64,000 bases of DNA from Oscillospiraceae bacterium (GCA_030625685.1 DAOUQJ010000001.1:62001-126000), one strand, 5' to 3'; shown: positions 33,839 through 42,348, numbered from the stretch's first letter. A program made the numbers and translations. The notes: generated by a model from the sequence alone, not told the origin.

Positions 33839-34063
33839 TGATGAATTAGCAGTACCAATAATTGGCAAAACCATGTGGCTTCACTAAGGCTCTATGTCAA
33901 TGCATATTACACCAACAACTTTACTTATGAAAGTGTCTGGGCAATTTCTACGCATTTAAATGACCATTCCAAAAATACCCCACTTTATATTGACTAACAT
34001 TTTTACTCAAGCTATACTTCATTTATAAGCTAAAAATAAAATTTGAAATAGGAGGATATTGCG

Positions 34064-34270
34064 ATGAAACGTTTTATTGAAAAGACAATGAACAATGCCA
34101 AACGCTACACTCTGTTTGACTACACCGTTTTGAAAATCACATTGGTTTCTGCCGGAATCCTTTTAGGCACGTATTTCTCCGAATATTTCTCATCCAACAT
34201 CTTAGCAATTTGGATGTTATTTATCATCACATACATCATCATGTTATACAGAACTTTCTTTCAAAAGTAA
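34064..34270 (+). CDS. Small two-TM membrane protein (paralog of 11706)
   Basis: A 68-residue protein behind a strong AGGAGG site. KRFIEKTMNNAKRYTLFDYT is followed by the hydrophobic segments LVSAGILLGTYFSEYFSS and ILAIWMLFIITYIIMLY. The same order and length occur in the protein at 11706. The next gene (flavodoxin) starts 148 bp later without an obvious terminator, so co-transcription is possible. Function unknown. Confidence 0.84.
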   Translation: MKRFIEKTMNNAKRYTLFDYTVLKITLVSAGILLGTYFSEYFSSNILAIWMLFIITYIIMLYRTFFQK

Positions 34271-34418
34271 AACTTCATTCCTGCAAACCAAAACATATAC
34301 AAATCCCATTGCATTTGCATAGCAAAAGGCAACCTTCTTTCCTATTTCTGCGCTTGTCACATATAGCTATACAAATGCCATCACCTTTGCGAATTGGAAT
34401 AACTGGAGGAGATATTTT

Positions 34419-34967
34419 ATGAAAAACGCAGTCGTAGTCTATAGTTCAAAATACGGCAGCACAAAAAAATATGCCGAATGGATTGCCAGTGATTTATCTT
34501 GTGAGTTGTTTGAGAAAAAAGACATCACTGCCAAAAAGTTAAAGCAATATGACACCATCATTTATGGCGGCGGCTTATACGCTGGTGGCGTGAACGGAAT
34601 TCAACTGATTACCAAAGCATTTGATCAAATCAAAGACAAAAATCTGGTTGTGTACACATGTGGCTTAGCCGATCTGCAAGATCCCAATAATGTACAAAGC
34701 ATTCGAAAATCGTTAAATAAAGTCTTTACTCAAGAGATGCAAGATAACATTCAGGTCTTTCATCTTCGTGGTGCCATTGATTATAGCAAACTGAGCACAG
34801 TGCACAAAATTATGATGGGCACACTTCATAAAATGCTTTTGAAAAAAGATGCTGCCGCTCGCACAAATGAAGATAACCAGTTTCTTGAAACCTACGGAAA
34901 ATCAGTGGATTTCACAGACAAACAAAGCCTTAGTCCGCTCCTTTATCATGTCAAATCATTATACTAA
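34419..34967 (+). CDS. Flavodoxin-domain protein
   Basis: A 182-residue flavodoxin (AVVVYSSKYGSTKKYAEWIA: the FMN phosphate loop S/T-KYGST; IIYGGGLYAGGVNGIQLITK: second loop; YTCGLADLQDPNN: third). The C-terminal half (RGAIDYSKLSTVHKIMMGTL, HKMLLKKDAA) matches the HemG-like, menaquinone-linked flavodoxin group found in many clostridia. ATG follows GGAGGAG. It may act as a reductase or electron carrier; substrate unknown. A terminator follows 40 bp later. Confidence 0.9.
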   Translation: MKNAVVVYSSKYGSTKKYAEWIASDLSCELFEKKDITAKKLKQYDTIIYGGGLYAGGVNGIQLITKAFDQIKDKNLVVYTCGLADLQDPNNVQSIRKSLNKVFTQEMQDNIQVFHLRGAIDYSKLSTVHKIMMGTLHKMLLKKDAAARTNEDNQFLETYGKSVDFTDKQSLSPLLYHVKSLY

Positions 34968-35008
34968 ATAAGTTTGTGTCCCTTTTTCAATTGAATAAAT
35001 CTGAAACA

Positions 35009-35048
35009 AAAAAAGACCGTTGGGAACAGTTTATCCCAACGGTCTTTC
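35009..35048. terminator. Bidirectional intrinsic terminator
   Basis: AAAGACCGTTGGGA/TCCCAACGGTCTTT arms with flanking A and T runs between convergent genes. Confidence 0.85.
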
Positions 35049-35051
35049 TGA

Positions 35052-35432
35052 TTAGTTCATTTTTTGATTGATGATCCAGATATGTCCATATTGATCTCTA
35101 AATACTGCATTAATGGCATTGCTCTCAGCAAATTCTGTCACTGGTGAAATGATAAAACACCCCAACTCTTCAGCAATCTGACATTGTTTATGGATATCAT
35201 CAACATACAGATTAATCCACATTGAGCTTGGAACCTCTTCAGATGGGGCAATCAAACCAAAGTCAGTATTCTCATTAAGCACTCTGATTTGGGTGCCACC
35301 TATCACCATCATCGTTTCATTCATTGCCGCTTCTAAGTCAGTTTTTGAGAGTATTTGGGCTTTAAATAGTGTTTCGTAATAATCCGCTGCCTGTCTTGCA
35401 TTTTTAACGACCATATTAATTTCCAGTTTCAT
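35052..35432 (-). CDS. VOC (glyoxalase) family protein
   Basis: A 126-residue single VOC-fold chain: LEINMVVKNARQAADYYETL at the N-terminus, a central TMMVIGGTQIRVLNENTDFG, and SSMWINLYVDDIHKQCQIAE near the C-terminus, ending INAVFRDQYGHIWIINQKMN. The GHIWII end is typical of the PhnB-like subgroup. The metal ligands of glyoxalase I are not obvious. The role is unknown (often resistance or small-molecule binding). AGGGAGTAATC is the ribosome site. Monocistronic. Confidence 0.87.
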   Translation of the reverse strand: MKLEINMVVKNARQAADYYETLFKAQILSKTDLEAAMNETMMVIGGTQIRVLNENTDFGLIAPSEEVPSSMWINLYVDDIHKQCQIAEELGCFIISPVTEFAESNAINAVFRDQYGHIWIINQKMN

Positions 35433-35603
35433 ATGATTACTCCCTTTCTACTCTTTCGTTGAAGCTATGATATCACTAAAAGCAGAACTCTACAACTACA
35501 CTTTTCATCTCCGAGATATAGTCACTTGTATTGCGCATATAGATATGCCCCTCATTTCTATCTATATGCCACTACACAATCAATAATAAAATCTGTCGAA
35601 CCC

Positions 35604-35688
35604 TTGACAAACAAATAAAAATATGTTGAAATAATTGTTAGCCACAGGCAACTTTGATCGCCTGCACTCAAGCAATAAGGAAAACATT
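35604..35688 (+). promoter_or_regulatory. Promoter and leader of the HD-GYP gene, related to the small RNA family
   Basis: TTGACA (35604-35609), 17-bp spacer, TGAAAT (35627-35632), then TTAG-CCACAG-GCAA at 35638-35651. The stretch ATTGTTAGCCACAG is identical to the start of the second small RNA at 44047. Further on TTTGATCGCCTGCACT recalls the terminator arm of those RNAs. It looks like the same operator and a diverged leader. Confidence 0.5.
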
Positions 35689-36291
35689 ATGTTAATAGAT
35701 TTTCACATTTTTTTAGAGAGTTTTACCAATGCACTAGAAGCAAGAGACTATTACACTTCTGGCCATTCCAATCGTGTTGCCGAGCTATCCTATAAAATCG
35801 CAAAGCAGTTGGGATATGATGAACCCTTTTGTGAAAGTGTTCACATTGCAGGGCATTTACACGATATCGGTAAGATTGGCATAGCTGATGGAATTTTGTT
35901 CAAAGCAACAAAACTGACAGACGCCGAATTTGAAGTGATGAAATCACATCCAACCATCGGTTATGACATATTAAACAATTGTAATGAACTACATGAAATT
36001 TCTAAGATGGTCAAACATCATCATGAACGCGTGGATGGCACGGGCTATCCTGACGGATTAATGCAAGACAGCATCCCGACTGGTGCTAAAATCATTGCAC
36101 TGGCCGATAGTTTTGATGCAATGGTGACCAAAAGAAACTATAAAGATCGTATGACAATGGAAGAAACGCTAATTGAAATTAAAGCTTGTTCTGGATCACA
36201 CTTTGACCAAACCATAGTAAATGCTTTTCTTGAAATCATTGATACAGACTATACATTTATTGATAGAATTTTCTTTGAGATGCCTCAATAA
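35689..36291 (+). CDS. HD-GYP domain protein (likely c-di-GMP phosphodiesterase)
   Basis: A 200-residue stand-alone HD-GYP domain. ATG 35689 follows TAAGGA; an upstream in-frame start lies in the leader. It has the HD motif (HLHDIGKIGIADGILFKATK) and the GYP motif with metal-binding histidines (VKHHHERVDGTGYPDGLMQ), plus DSFDAMVTKRNYKDRM near the C-terminus. All metal ligands of an active HD-GYP enzyme seem present, so hydrolysis of c-di-GMP (or a related dinucleotide) is expected. No sensory or receiver domain is attached. Its leader shares an operator-like palindrome with the small RNAs at 40.8-44.9 kb, and a c-di-GMP riboswitch lies 5 kb away. Confidence 0.93.
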   Translation: MLIDFHIFLESFTNALEARDYYTSGHSNRVAELSYKIAKQLGYDEPFCESVHIAGHLHDIGKIGIADGILFKATKLTDAEFEVMKSHPTIGYDILNNCNELHEISKMVKHHHERVDGTGYPDGLMQDSIPTGAKIIALADSFDAMVTKRNYKDRMTMEETLIEIKACSGSHFDQTIVNAFLEIIDTDYTFIDRIFFEMPQ

Positions 36292-36377
36292 CATAGCCAC
36301 TCTACTGTATTAACTACGCTCTCTCATGAAGATGTCTTTGCCTTTTGGATGCTATATTTTAATCAAACCATTATTTA

Positions 36378-36412
36378 AAAGTCTGCGATCATTTTGATTG
36401 CAGACTTTTTTC
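36378..36412 (+). terminator. Intrinsic terminator
   Basis: AAAGTCTGC..ATC pairs with GAT.GCAGACTTT, then T-run, 90 bp after the HD-GYP stop codon. Confidence 0.8.
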
Positions 36413-36466
36413 TATAAATCAATTAATCTTATATCACTCAATTCTTTATCTGCACTGTGAAAAACA

Positions 36467-36527
36467 AAACCAGCAATGCATAAGACACCGATGTAACCCA
36501 TCCTCTCGTCTTACCATTTGCTGGTTT
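36467..36527 (-). terminator. Intrinsic terminator of the second EFR1 gene
   Basis: On the minus strand AAAACCAGCAAATGGTAAGAC pairs imperfectly with GTCTTATGCATTGCTGGTTTT around a loop of about 19 nt, then a T-rich tail. The hairpin lies 100 bp after the gene. Confidence 0.6.
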
Positions 36528-36626
36528 TAATATATCTATGATTTATTCTCTTCCTGGCTGCGCTTTTTTACCGCTATCAGTAAACACACAAAAGAGCGTT
36601 ACAAAAGCACATACAAACATATTCCA

Positions 36627-37379
36627 CTACACATTGGCTTGAATCAATTCTTCCAACGAAACATCTTGATTTCGGAACCTGACTTTGCTTTTTTCACCCT
36701 TCACGCGAATCGCATTGCAAGGACACAGATGTGTGCAAGCCAAACAACCGATACACTTGTGATGAAACTGCACTGCTTCTGTCACCGTAATATTATCAAC
36801 GGGACATACTTGTGCACAGATGCCACACAATGTGCAATGCTCCTCTACTGTGAGCACTTTGTCACAATTTCCGATTCCTTTTCGATAAGAGTGCGCCACA
36901 ACATTGGAGATCTTTGACATCAAATAACTCCCACTTGTCGGGCTTTTCACTTGTCTGTGAATATCATCCACAATCACTTTTAAGTGTTCTTCAATCTGTT
37001 TTTTTCCAGCAGTTTCGATTTGCTTTTGTGTTTCACAAAAGGTTAAGGCACTATCTATCATCTTTAACTTATTGAGATAATCAATGCGCAACCCATGTTT
37101 TTTTGCAAATTTCTCGAAATGAATTTCTGTGCCCAATATAAAATTTCCATATGTCACTATCGCAAATGTATACGAAGCTTCAAACTGATTGTCTCGGATA
37201 AAATCTTCTATAATCGTCGGTATGCTTCCATAATAACACGGAAACACAAACCCTATGACATCATCTGTATAGCTCTCATTCTCATCTTTAAGCAAAGACG
37301 GAATGGAATACACCTCATCGCCAATTGATTTGGCAACTTTCAAAGAATTCCCTGTAGCAGAATAATAAAATATCTTCAT
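36627..37379 (-). CDS. EFR1 family flavodoxin/ferredoxin protein
   Basis: A 250-residue fusion: flavodoxin part MKIFYYSATGNSLKVAKSIG (TGNS phosphate loop), with PCYYGSIPTIIEDFI as the second loop, and a C-terminal ferredoxin with CTLCGICAQVCPVDNI and CIGCLACTHLCPCNAI. It is a diverged relative of the protein at 32147. The ribosome site is AAGGAA. A small hydrophobic gene may lie just upstream on the same strand. Expected to carry electrons in anaerobic metabolism; partner unknown. Confidence 0.92.
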   Translation of the reverse strand: MKIFYYSATGNSLKVAKSIGDEVYSIPSLLKDENESYTDDVIGFVFPCYYGSIPTIIEDFIRDNQFEASYTFAIVTYGNFILGTEIHFEKFAKKHGLRIDYLNKLKMIDSALTFCETQKQIETAGKKQIEEHLKVIVDDIHRQVKSPTSGSYLMSKISNVVAHSYRKGIGNCDKVLTVEEHCTLCGICAQVCPVDNITVTEAVQFHHKCIGCLACTHLCPCNAIRVKGEKSKVRFRNQDVSLEELIQANV

Positions 37380-37422
37380 AGTAAAATTCCTTTCTAGCTT
37401 CCTAATTCGCTAAATTTCGACA

Positions 37423-37716
37423 CTATATAAAGATATTATATTCCTTTCTCGACTCTATGTAAATGCTTGCGCAAAAAAGTAACGACACAAAAATGCACAA
37501 AAAAGACACATACCCTAAAACGGAAGATACCAGCAGCCTTTTTGGATAGCAAAATAGATATATCAAAAACAAAAAGAGTAAAGCGCCCTTGTGCACCACA
37601 AGCTGTTTTCCTGCCAACCACTTTATTCTTTGCGCAGTCAAATTTAGCACAATTCCTAATACAAAGAGCAATGCGTAGCATGGAAACAGATACCAATAGA
37701 GTTTTCTTTCATGCAA
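37423..37716 (-). CDS. Possible small membrane protein
   Basis: A 97-residue open frame with three hydrophobic segments (YLFPCYALLFVLGIVLNL, LLFLFLIYLFCYPKRLL, SVLGYVSFLCIFVSLLFC). It would start with TTG behind AAGGGG, and other overlapping frames exist, so the call is tentative. It ends 44 bp before the EFR1 gene on the same strand and could be co-transcribed. Function unknown. Confidence 0.45.
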   Translation of the reverse strand: MHERKLYWYLFPCYALLFVLGIVLNLTAQRIKWLAGKQLVVHKGALLFLFLIYLFCYPKRLLVSSVLGYVSFLCIFVSLLFCASIYIESRKEYNIFI

Positions 37717-37789
37717 CTATCCCCTTATTTCTGACATGATACCCATGTTCATGTCTTGCTTTTTACGCAGCCCAGTAATCCAATGGAAA

Positions 37790-37834
37790 AGAACACTACC
37801 ACATCAAAAAATATGGCAGTGTTCTTTTTCCTAT
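37790..37834 (-). terminator. Intrinsic terminator of the zinc-ribbon gene
   Basis: AAAAGAACACT..CA pairs with TG..AGTGTTCTTTT; T-rich tails occur on both sides. Confidence 0.7.
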
Positions 37835-37919
37835 CAAATGAGAATGTATCGCTTTTTGTTTCGCTCCCACAAGCAAAGCCTTTCCCCCATCACTTTGCAA
37901 CACACTTCCTATCATATCA

Positions 37920-39134
37920 TCAATAGACACTGTCATTTGTTCTATAATATATCTGATACGTTTCTGGGTTGTCGGCATCATATTGTGCCAAATTATAAAA
38001 CAAATGAATGCAATCATCTGAGATGACCGCAATTTTATAATCAAACATACCAAAGGAAAAATCAAATATCCCATCTTCACGTACAGACCAAGAAACGGAA
38101 GAATACTCATGCGCATTTTTAAATGACCTTTCCTCACTGAGCTTATTGGAAGAGCTTGCAACCAAAACATGATCCGCTCCAAAATAGAATTGTTCCGAAG
38201 TTAAGAATATATCTGTTCTTCTACTTCTGCTCCAAACGCCTTCCAAAGGAAACTCCATTTCTTGTAATTTTTCTTGTGCCTTTTTATTGTCTGGAAGTTG
38301 CGCATATAACGAACACGCCAGCAAATACTCTTCCTTATGATAAGCTGCCTGCGCAGACTTGAACAGTCTATGAGAAGCATAATCGGGGTTTAGCAGCGGA
38401 AACATAGCACCAAAGACAATCACAAGCATTGCAATGCCACCAATAATCATGGCATTTCGATTTGCTTTCTTGCTTTCATTTGTTTCACTTTGTTTTTCAA
38501 TCTCTTTTGCCTTCTGCTCTTGCACTGTCAGATACTTTGTATCCGTTAGCTCTAGCAACTTATCAATCGCGCTACCACAAATGTGACATGTGCTTTCCTC
38601 ACTTTTATTGAATCCACCACATGCACAATACCAATACTGTTCATATTTTTTTGGTAGCGTGGTACAGTGCAGGGCAGGGTTTAACTTTCTTGCTTCAATT
38701 TCAAATTGTTTTCTGAATTCACCCCGTGCATCTATACCCTTACGCGGTTCAACCTCTGTCAAATGCAAATTTAATTTATGGATTGTGCCATCTTTAAAAA
38801 CAATCTTTTCAGTGGAGATGACAAACCTTCTGGCCTGCGTTTCTTTCAACAAAACAGGGATATTGCTCCCAAAAGAATCCTGATGCTTTACATCTAAATC
38901 CAGATAATGAAAGGAGCATGTTTCCAACAATTCTTCACTCAAGATATCAAAAGCGTCTACCGTAATCGCCATTGCCAAAATGCTTTCTGACCCTACATTT
39001 CTAAATTGCAATTGCAATAGATTCGTTTGCGCAACCGCATCATAAAGAAGCGCACCTTTTTCAAAAATCACTGGACTTTCTATATGCCATTGGGGATTGT
39101 CTAGCGACATGAGTCTTGTATATCTTTCTGCCAT
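37920..39134 (-). CDS. Membrane protein with zinc ribbon and unknown cytoplasmic and extracytoplasmic domains
   Basis: A 404-residue protein. Residues about 1-155 form a beta-rich domain (LLQLQFRNVGSESILAMAIT, FVISTEKIVFKDGTIHKLNL). Residues about 168-190 are a zinc ribbon with four cysteines (YWYCACGGFNKSEESTCHIC). A Lys/Glu-rich linker leads to one membrane segment (AMIIGGIAMLVIVFGAMFPL, about 228-247). The C-terminal 140 residues start with a helical TPR-like segment (KSAQAAYHKEEYLLACSLYA) and end in a beta domain (EQFYFGADHVLVASSS). Probably signalling or regulation at the membrane; no family recognised. A small gene lies 17 bp upstream on the same strand, forming an operon. Confidence 0.83.
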   Translation of the reverse strand: MAERYTRLMSLDNPQWHIESPVIFEKGALLYDAVAQTNLLQLQFRNVGSESILAMAITVDAFDILSEELLETCSFHYLDLDVKHQDSFGSNIPVLLKETQARRFVISTEKIVFKDGTIHKLNLHLTEVEPRKGIDARGEFRKQFEIEARKLNPALHCTTLPKKYEQYWYCACGGFNKSEESTCHICGSAIDKLLELTDTKYLTVQEQKAKEIEKQSETNESKKANRNAMIIGGIAMLVIVFGAMFPLLNPDYASHRLFKSAQAAYHKEEYLLACSLYAQLPDNKKAQEKLQEMEFPLEGVWSRSRRTDIFLTSEQFYFGADHVLVASSSNKLSEERSFKNAHEYSSVSWSVREDGIFDFSFGMFDYKIAVISDDCIHLFYNLAQYDADNPETYQIYYRTNDSVY

Positions 39135-39151
39135 ATTGTATCAACCTCAAC

Positions 39152-39409
39152 TTATAAGGGTGGAAGTGTAGTGTCTTCGCTCTTTGTTGTCGTATTGTTT
39201 TTGATTGCTTGTAGCAAATCAATGATTTCACCAAATGCATAGATAAAAACACTTGTCACCAATCCAACAATTAAAACAATAAAAAACAATTGAAAATTAA
39301 ATTCACTATAAAAAGAATACTTTTCAGAATACACTGTGGCTAAGAGTAAAGAAATCCCTACATTAACATACGCAACATACTTGATTATCTGAGCTACTTT
39401 GTTCACCAT
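39152..39409 (-). CDS. Small membrane protein, operon partner of the zinc-ribbon protein
   Basis: An 85-residue protein with two hydrophobic segments (IIKYVAYVNVGISLLLATVY and LFFIVLIVGLVTSVFIYAFG) and a polar C-terminal tail (NNTTTKSEDTTLPPL). The ribosome site is GGAGGTGATG. It ends 17 bp before the zinc-ribbon gene, so the two are co-transcribed. Function unknown. Confidence 0.8.
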   Translation of the reverse strand: MVNKVAQIIKYVAYVNVGISLLLATVYSEKYSFYSEFNFQLFFIVLIVGLVTSVFIYAFGEIIDLLQAIKNNTTTKSEDTTLPPL

Positions 39410-39709
39410 ATCATCACCTCCACCAATCTACTAAATTTAACATAATTACCCATATATTTCAATATCTTAATTGTTACGCGCAGTTGAATGGTGGACTATC
39501 TTTCTGCAAACGATGTTACACAATCAAACCAGCAGACCTTTTCATATCACCAAGTTTTCTTCTTATATTTCCTTTCTCCATTCCCTGCAAAAACACCAGC
39601 TAAGCTCGAAATCAATTCAAACTTTCACACTAAATAATCGCACTAGGAATATTACATGGATTATATGGAAATATAAAAGCAATTGCACAATCAAAAGGGA
39701 GCTTAACGC
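39410..39709. other. Intergenic stretch without recognisable gene
   Basis: About 300 bp between divergent genes, A/T-rich, presumably holding both promoters. Nothing else was recognised. Confidence 0.55.
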
Positions 39710-40597
39710 ATGAAAAAAATACTGATTTTCTTTACGACAATAGCATTCATGCTGATGATGGTAGCATGTTCGCAAGCACAAGAAACACAAATGTCTTGTT
39801 CTGCAATACCAGACACAGAAACAGAAACGTATATCATTCTAGATGATTTCTTTGAAGAAAATGATTACGCCATCGCTATGAGAAAAGGCGACTACGCGTT
39901 GAATCGAGAACTCCAAAAACACATGGACGCTATGATTGCAGACGGCACATTTTCCCAGCTCTCTAACAAATGGTTTGGTAAAGACGTTTCTTTGCCAGAA
40001 GCAGACTTCGTGGAAGAATATGAAGCAACGGAGGGTGATACCTCCTTACAAGATGTCTTAGATAAAGGATACCTCAGCATCGGGGTGCAAACCTTATTCC
40101 CACCCATGACATTCGAAGATGAAAACAACGAAATTGTGGGGTTTGACATTGACTTAGCCAAAGAAGTGACAAAGAGAATGGGTATCGATTATAAACCAAT
40201 ACCAATCAAATGGGCCGAAAAAGAAAATGAACTAAACAGCGGTAATATTGACGTCATTTGGACTGGCACGTCCATTACAAAACCTCGTATGGAAACCATG
40301 TATTTCTCTAAACCTTACATGAAAAACAAAGAAATCATTGTCGTTCCAGAAGGTTCCGATATCGTAGATAGAAAAACACTTGAAGGCAAAACCGTTGGTG
40401 TCCTAAGAGCGTCTTCTGGCCTCAATGCAATAGAGTCTGATGAAGAAACCTTTTCCCGCATTGATTCCATCATAGAATACAGCAACCTAATTAGGGCGTA
40501 TTCTGCTTTGAAAGAAGGAAGAATCGATGCTTTGGTTGGTGATGATATCGCGTTACGTCGTCTCATCGAGTCAGATACCATAGAGTGGAAACCATAA
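39710..40597 (+). CDS. Solute-binding lipoprotein with apparently circularly permuted SBP_bac_3 domain
   Basis: A 295-residue lipoprotein: signal peptide and lipobox MMVAC (Cys20). Residues about 45-92 (DDFFEENDYAIAMRKGDYAL, then HMDAMIADGTFSQLSNKWFG) are the sequence that normally ends an amino-acid-type solute-binding protein. Residues about 113-295 start as such a protein normally begins (LQDVLDKGYLSIGVQTLFPP, MTFEDENNEIVGFDIDLAKE) and stop at GRIDALVGDDIALRRLIESD, where the missing end would follow. Together they make one whole domain in swapped order. No ABC permease or ATPase gene is nearby, so it may sense rather than import. The ligand, probably an amino acid, is not known. Confidence 0.88.
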   Translation: MKKILIFFTTIAFMLMMVACSQAQETQMSCSAIPDTETETYIILDDFFEENDYAIAMRKGDYALNRELQKHMDAMIADGTFSQLSNKWFGKDVSLPEADFVEEYEATEGDTSLQDVLDKGYLSIGVQTLFPPMTFEDENNEIVGFDIDLAKEVTKRMGIDYKPIPIKWAEKENELNSGNIDVIWTGTSITKPRMETMYFSKPYMKNKEIIVVPEGSDIVDRKTLEGKTVGVLRASSGLNAIESDEETFSRIDSIIEYSNLIRAYSALKEGRIDALVGDDIALRRLIESDTIEWKP

Positions 40598-40791
40598 CAA
40601 ATCACACTCACTGTTGTGCTCGCAAACAAAGTTCATCAAGTGCCAAAACGCTTTCTTATTTTAAGTTATTTTTTCACTGCTTCAATTGACTGAGCTGTCA
40701 CTATTCTTTCCACCAAAGATGTTTACATTGATGCTAGTCGCTCTCAAAACTGCCATTGAGGCACGACTTTTTATACAATGAAAAATTAGCG

Positions 40792-40820
40792 TTGACTTTC
40801 CCAAATTTTTCTGTTAAACT
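40792..40820 (+). promoter_or_regulatory. Promoter of small RNA copy 1
   Basis: TTGACT (40792-40797), 17-bp spacer, TAAACT (40815-40820), identical in layout to the promoters of the three other copies. Confidence 0.72.
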
Positions 40821-40826
40821 ACAATT

Positions 40827-40920
40827 GTTAGCCTAGACTAACATCTTGCAATTCGTCTTTCATTCTATGCTGTTGAGGTTATCGCCTATCACTGTTTTGT
40901 GATGGGCGATATACTTTTTT
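40827..40920 (+). ncRNA. Small RNA family, copy 1
   Basis: A predicted transcript of about 94 nt. It starts with the palindrome TTAG-CCTAGA-CTAA (flanked TG...CA to form a longer stem), has a single-stranded middle and ends in the hairpin ATCGCCTATCAC/GTGATGGGCGAT followed by six T residues. No ORF. The same layout occurs at 44050, 44172 and 44836. I do not recognise the family. Confidence 0.65.
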
Positions 40921-40952
40921 AATGTCTTCATACCAGCATACAATAATATAAC

Positions 40953-40995
40953 CCGTAACCCCTTGCTAACAAAGGGCTACGGGTCTTTTCTATGT
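40953..40995. terminator. Hairpin terminator
   Basis: ACCCGTA.CCCTT pairs with AAGGG.TACGGGT, then CTTTTCT. It lies between small RNA copy 1 and a minus-strand gene and could stop either. Confidence 0.65.
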
Positions 40996-41052
40996 ATCAG
41001 TGATGGGTAATTTTAAGAGATATCATTTAAGATACGGCTGATACCTAAACCT

Positions 41053-41382
41053 TCACTCGCTGAATCTTCTATTTTGCATGATTTTAATTCTTTGTACAAA
41101 TTCAGCATTGATCAGTTCTTTCCCTTTTTTGGTTTCAACCTCAATCCAATTTTCATTGACATGGATTACTTTACCTGTTACGTTCGTGCCAAATGACCCT
41201 GATGATATATAACACTGCTTGCCGATACAATTTTGAATAATCTCGTTTGTCATAATGTCAAATCCCTTCCTTTGCTTCTTTTTGGACATGATTGTCTTCA
41301 ACTGTTCACGTTGTTGTGGCAATATCAAAAAAAATAATATAAACAATGGCATATATATCACAAACCATGTTGATGCATCCAA
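41053..41382 (-). CDS. Small membrane protein with YajC-like / KOW-like C-terminal domain
   Basis: A 109-residue protein. One N-terminal membrane segment (WFVIYMPLFILFFLILPQQR) and a basic stretch resemble YajC. The rest (CIGKQCYISSGSFGTNVTGK, VIHVNENWIEVETKKGKELI, NAEFVQRIKIM) is a small beta barrel of the kind seen in DUF6897-like clostridial proteins. It is not in a sec operon, so a YajC function is doubtful. No strong ribosome site (GGGGTGAAG). Function unknown. Confidence 0.7.
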   Translation of the reverse strand: MDASTWFVIYMPLFILFFLILPQQREQLKTIMSKKKQRKGFDIMTNEIIQNCIGKQCYISSGSFGTNVTGKVIHVNENWIEVETKKGKELINAEFVQRIKIMQNRRFSE

Positions 41383-41571
41383 GCAAACTTCACCCCTTAC
41401 TCATGTTCCTCACACCTTCACAATACAATCAAACACCCTTTTACCGATAAAACAAAGAATGCTATCCCTGATGACTATATCAAACGGTTTCATCATATGC
41501 AAGAGAGAAACTCTTTCATAAAAAGACATCCATTACCAAATCACTCATAATCAATGATATTCCATCAAAAC

Positions 41572-42348
41572 TCAACTTGTTTTTTCGGCACTAAACGTCA
41601 TGGTCACAAATTGCACGAAACTATACTCTGTTAATTCACTGGTATCGTAATACTCTGATAAAGTCACAGAAGGCATTTTATCTTCGTCGCTCAAAACCAA
41701 TTCATCGTTCAAAACTAAAAATGCAACTGGAATTTCCTCACCCAGCTCTATTGTTTGAAATTCATGTAAAAAACCTGATATACCCATACGCTCATCAAAG
41801 GCAATCACTGGTGCAGGAATGTCAACCTGAAACCCACGCATTTGTTTTCCCAGCTTTAAATCAATTTTAATTGAATCATCTGAATTTCTCAAAAAGAAAA
41901 ACGTGCCTTCAAATGGCAACATAATCTCATTTTCTACTACACGTTGCCGATACGCAAGGTACTCATCCATATCTTCCTGCGTCAGTATCGGTTTTTCCCA
42001 AACGAAGTACCCCTCTAAGTCTTCCTCACTGACCAAACTTGTCTCCCAAGTGCCATCCTCTTGTAGCGTATGTATATGAAAGCTGAGATATCTCGCTTCT
42101 TTGGGTGCTTTCACTTTGAGCAATATCGTATTCTGACGATCAAGAAAATCAAGTAAGTCCCACTCATGCTCATTGTATCGATACGGTTCAATGCCTACTT
42201 TGTCGGGATATAAACTGTCTGTTTGATTGCTTGTATCATCAGGACTCAGGTAGATTACCGCTCTTGCCATAACAATTACAACAGCCAAAATGCCAATCGT
42301 CAATACAAAATAATCTTTGAATGTTCTTTTTGATAATTTCTCTTTCAC
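41572..42348 (-). CDS. Membrane-anchored protein, paralog of 49544
   Basis: About 258 residues from GTG 42348 behind GGAAGG, aligned with the start of the paralog. One signal anchor (FKDYFVLTIGILAVVIVMAR) is followed by the conserved SLYPDKVGIEPYRYNEHEWD, LKVKAPKEARYLSFHIHTLQ, then a 55-residue insert lacking in the paralog, and the shared end PSVTLSEYYDTSELTEYSFV, FVTMTFSAEKTS. Extracytoplasmic and beta-rich. Both paralogs also share terminator design. No family recognised. Confidence 0.82.
   Translation of the reverse strand: MKEKLSKRTFKDYFVLTIGILAVVIVMARAVIYLSPDDTSNQTDSLYPDKVGIEPYRYNEHEWDLLDFLDRQNTILLKVKAPKEARYLSFHIHTLQEDGTWETSLVSEEDLEGYFVWEKPILTQEDMDEYLAYRQRVVENEIMLPFEGTFFFLRNSDDSIKIDLKLGKQMRGFQVDIPAPVIAFDERMGISGFLHEFQTIELGEEIPVAFLVLNDELVLSDEDKMPSVTLSEYYDTSELTEYSFVQFVTMTFSAEKTS

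Noticed and set aside
37467-37739. 90-codon plus-strand ORF
   Set aside because: Antisense to the possible small membrane protein, Lys/Thr/Gln-rich without a ribosome site.
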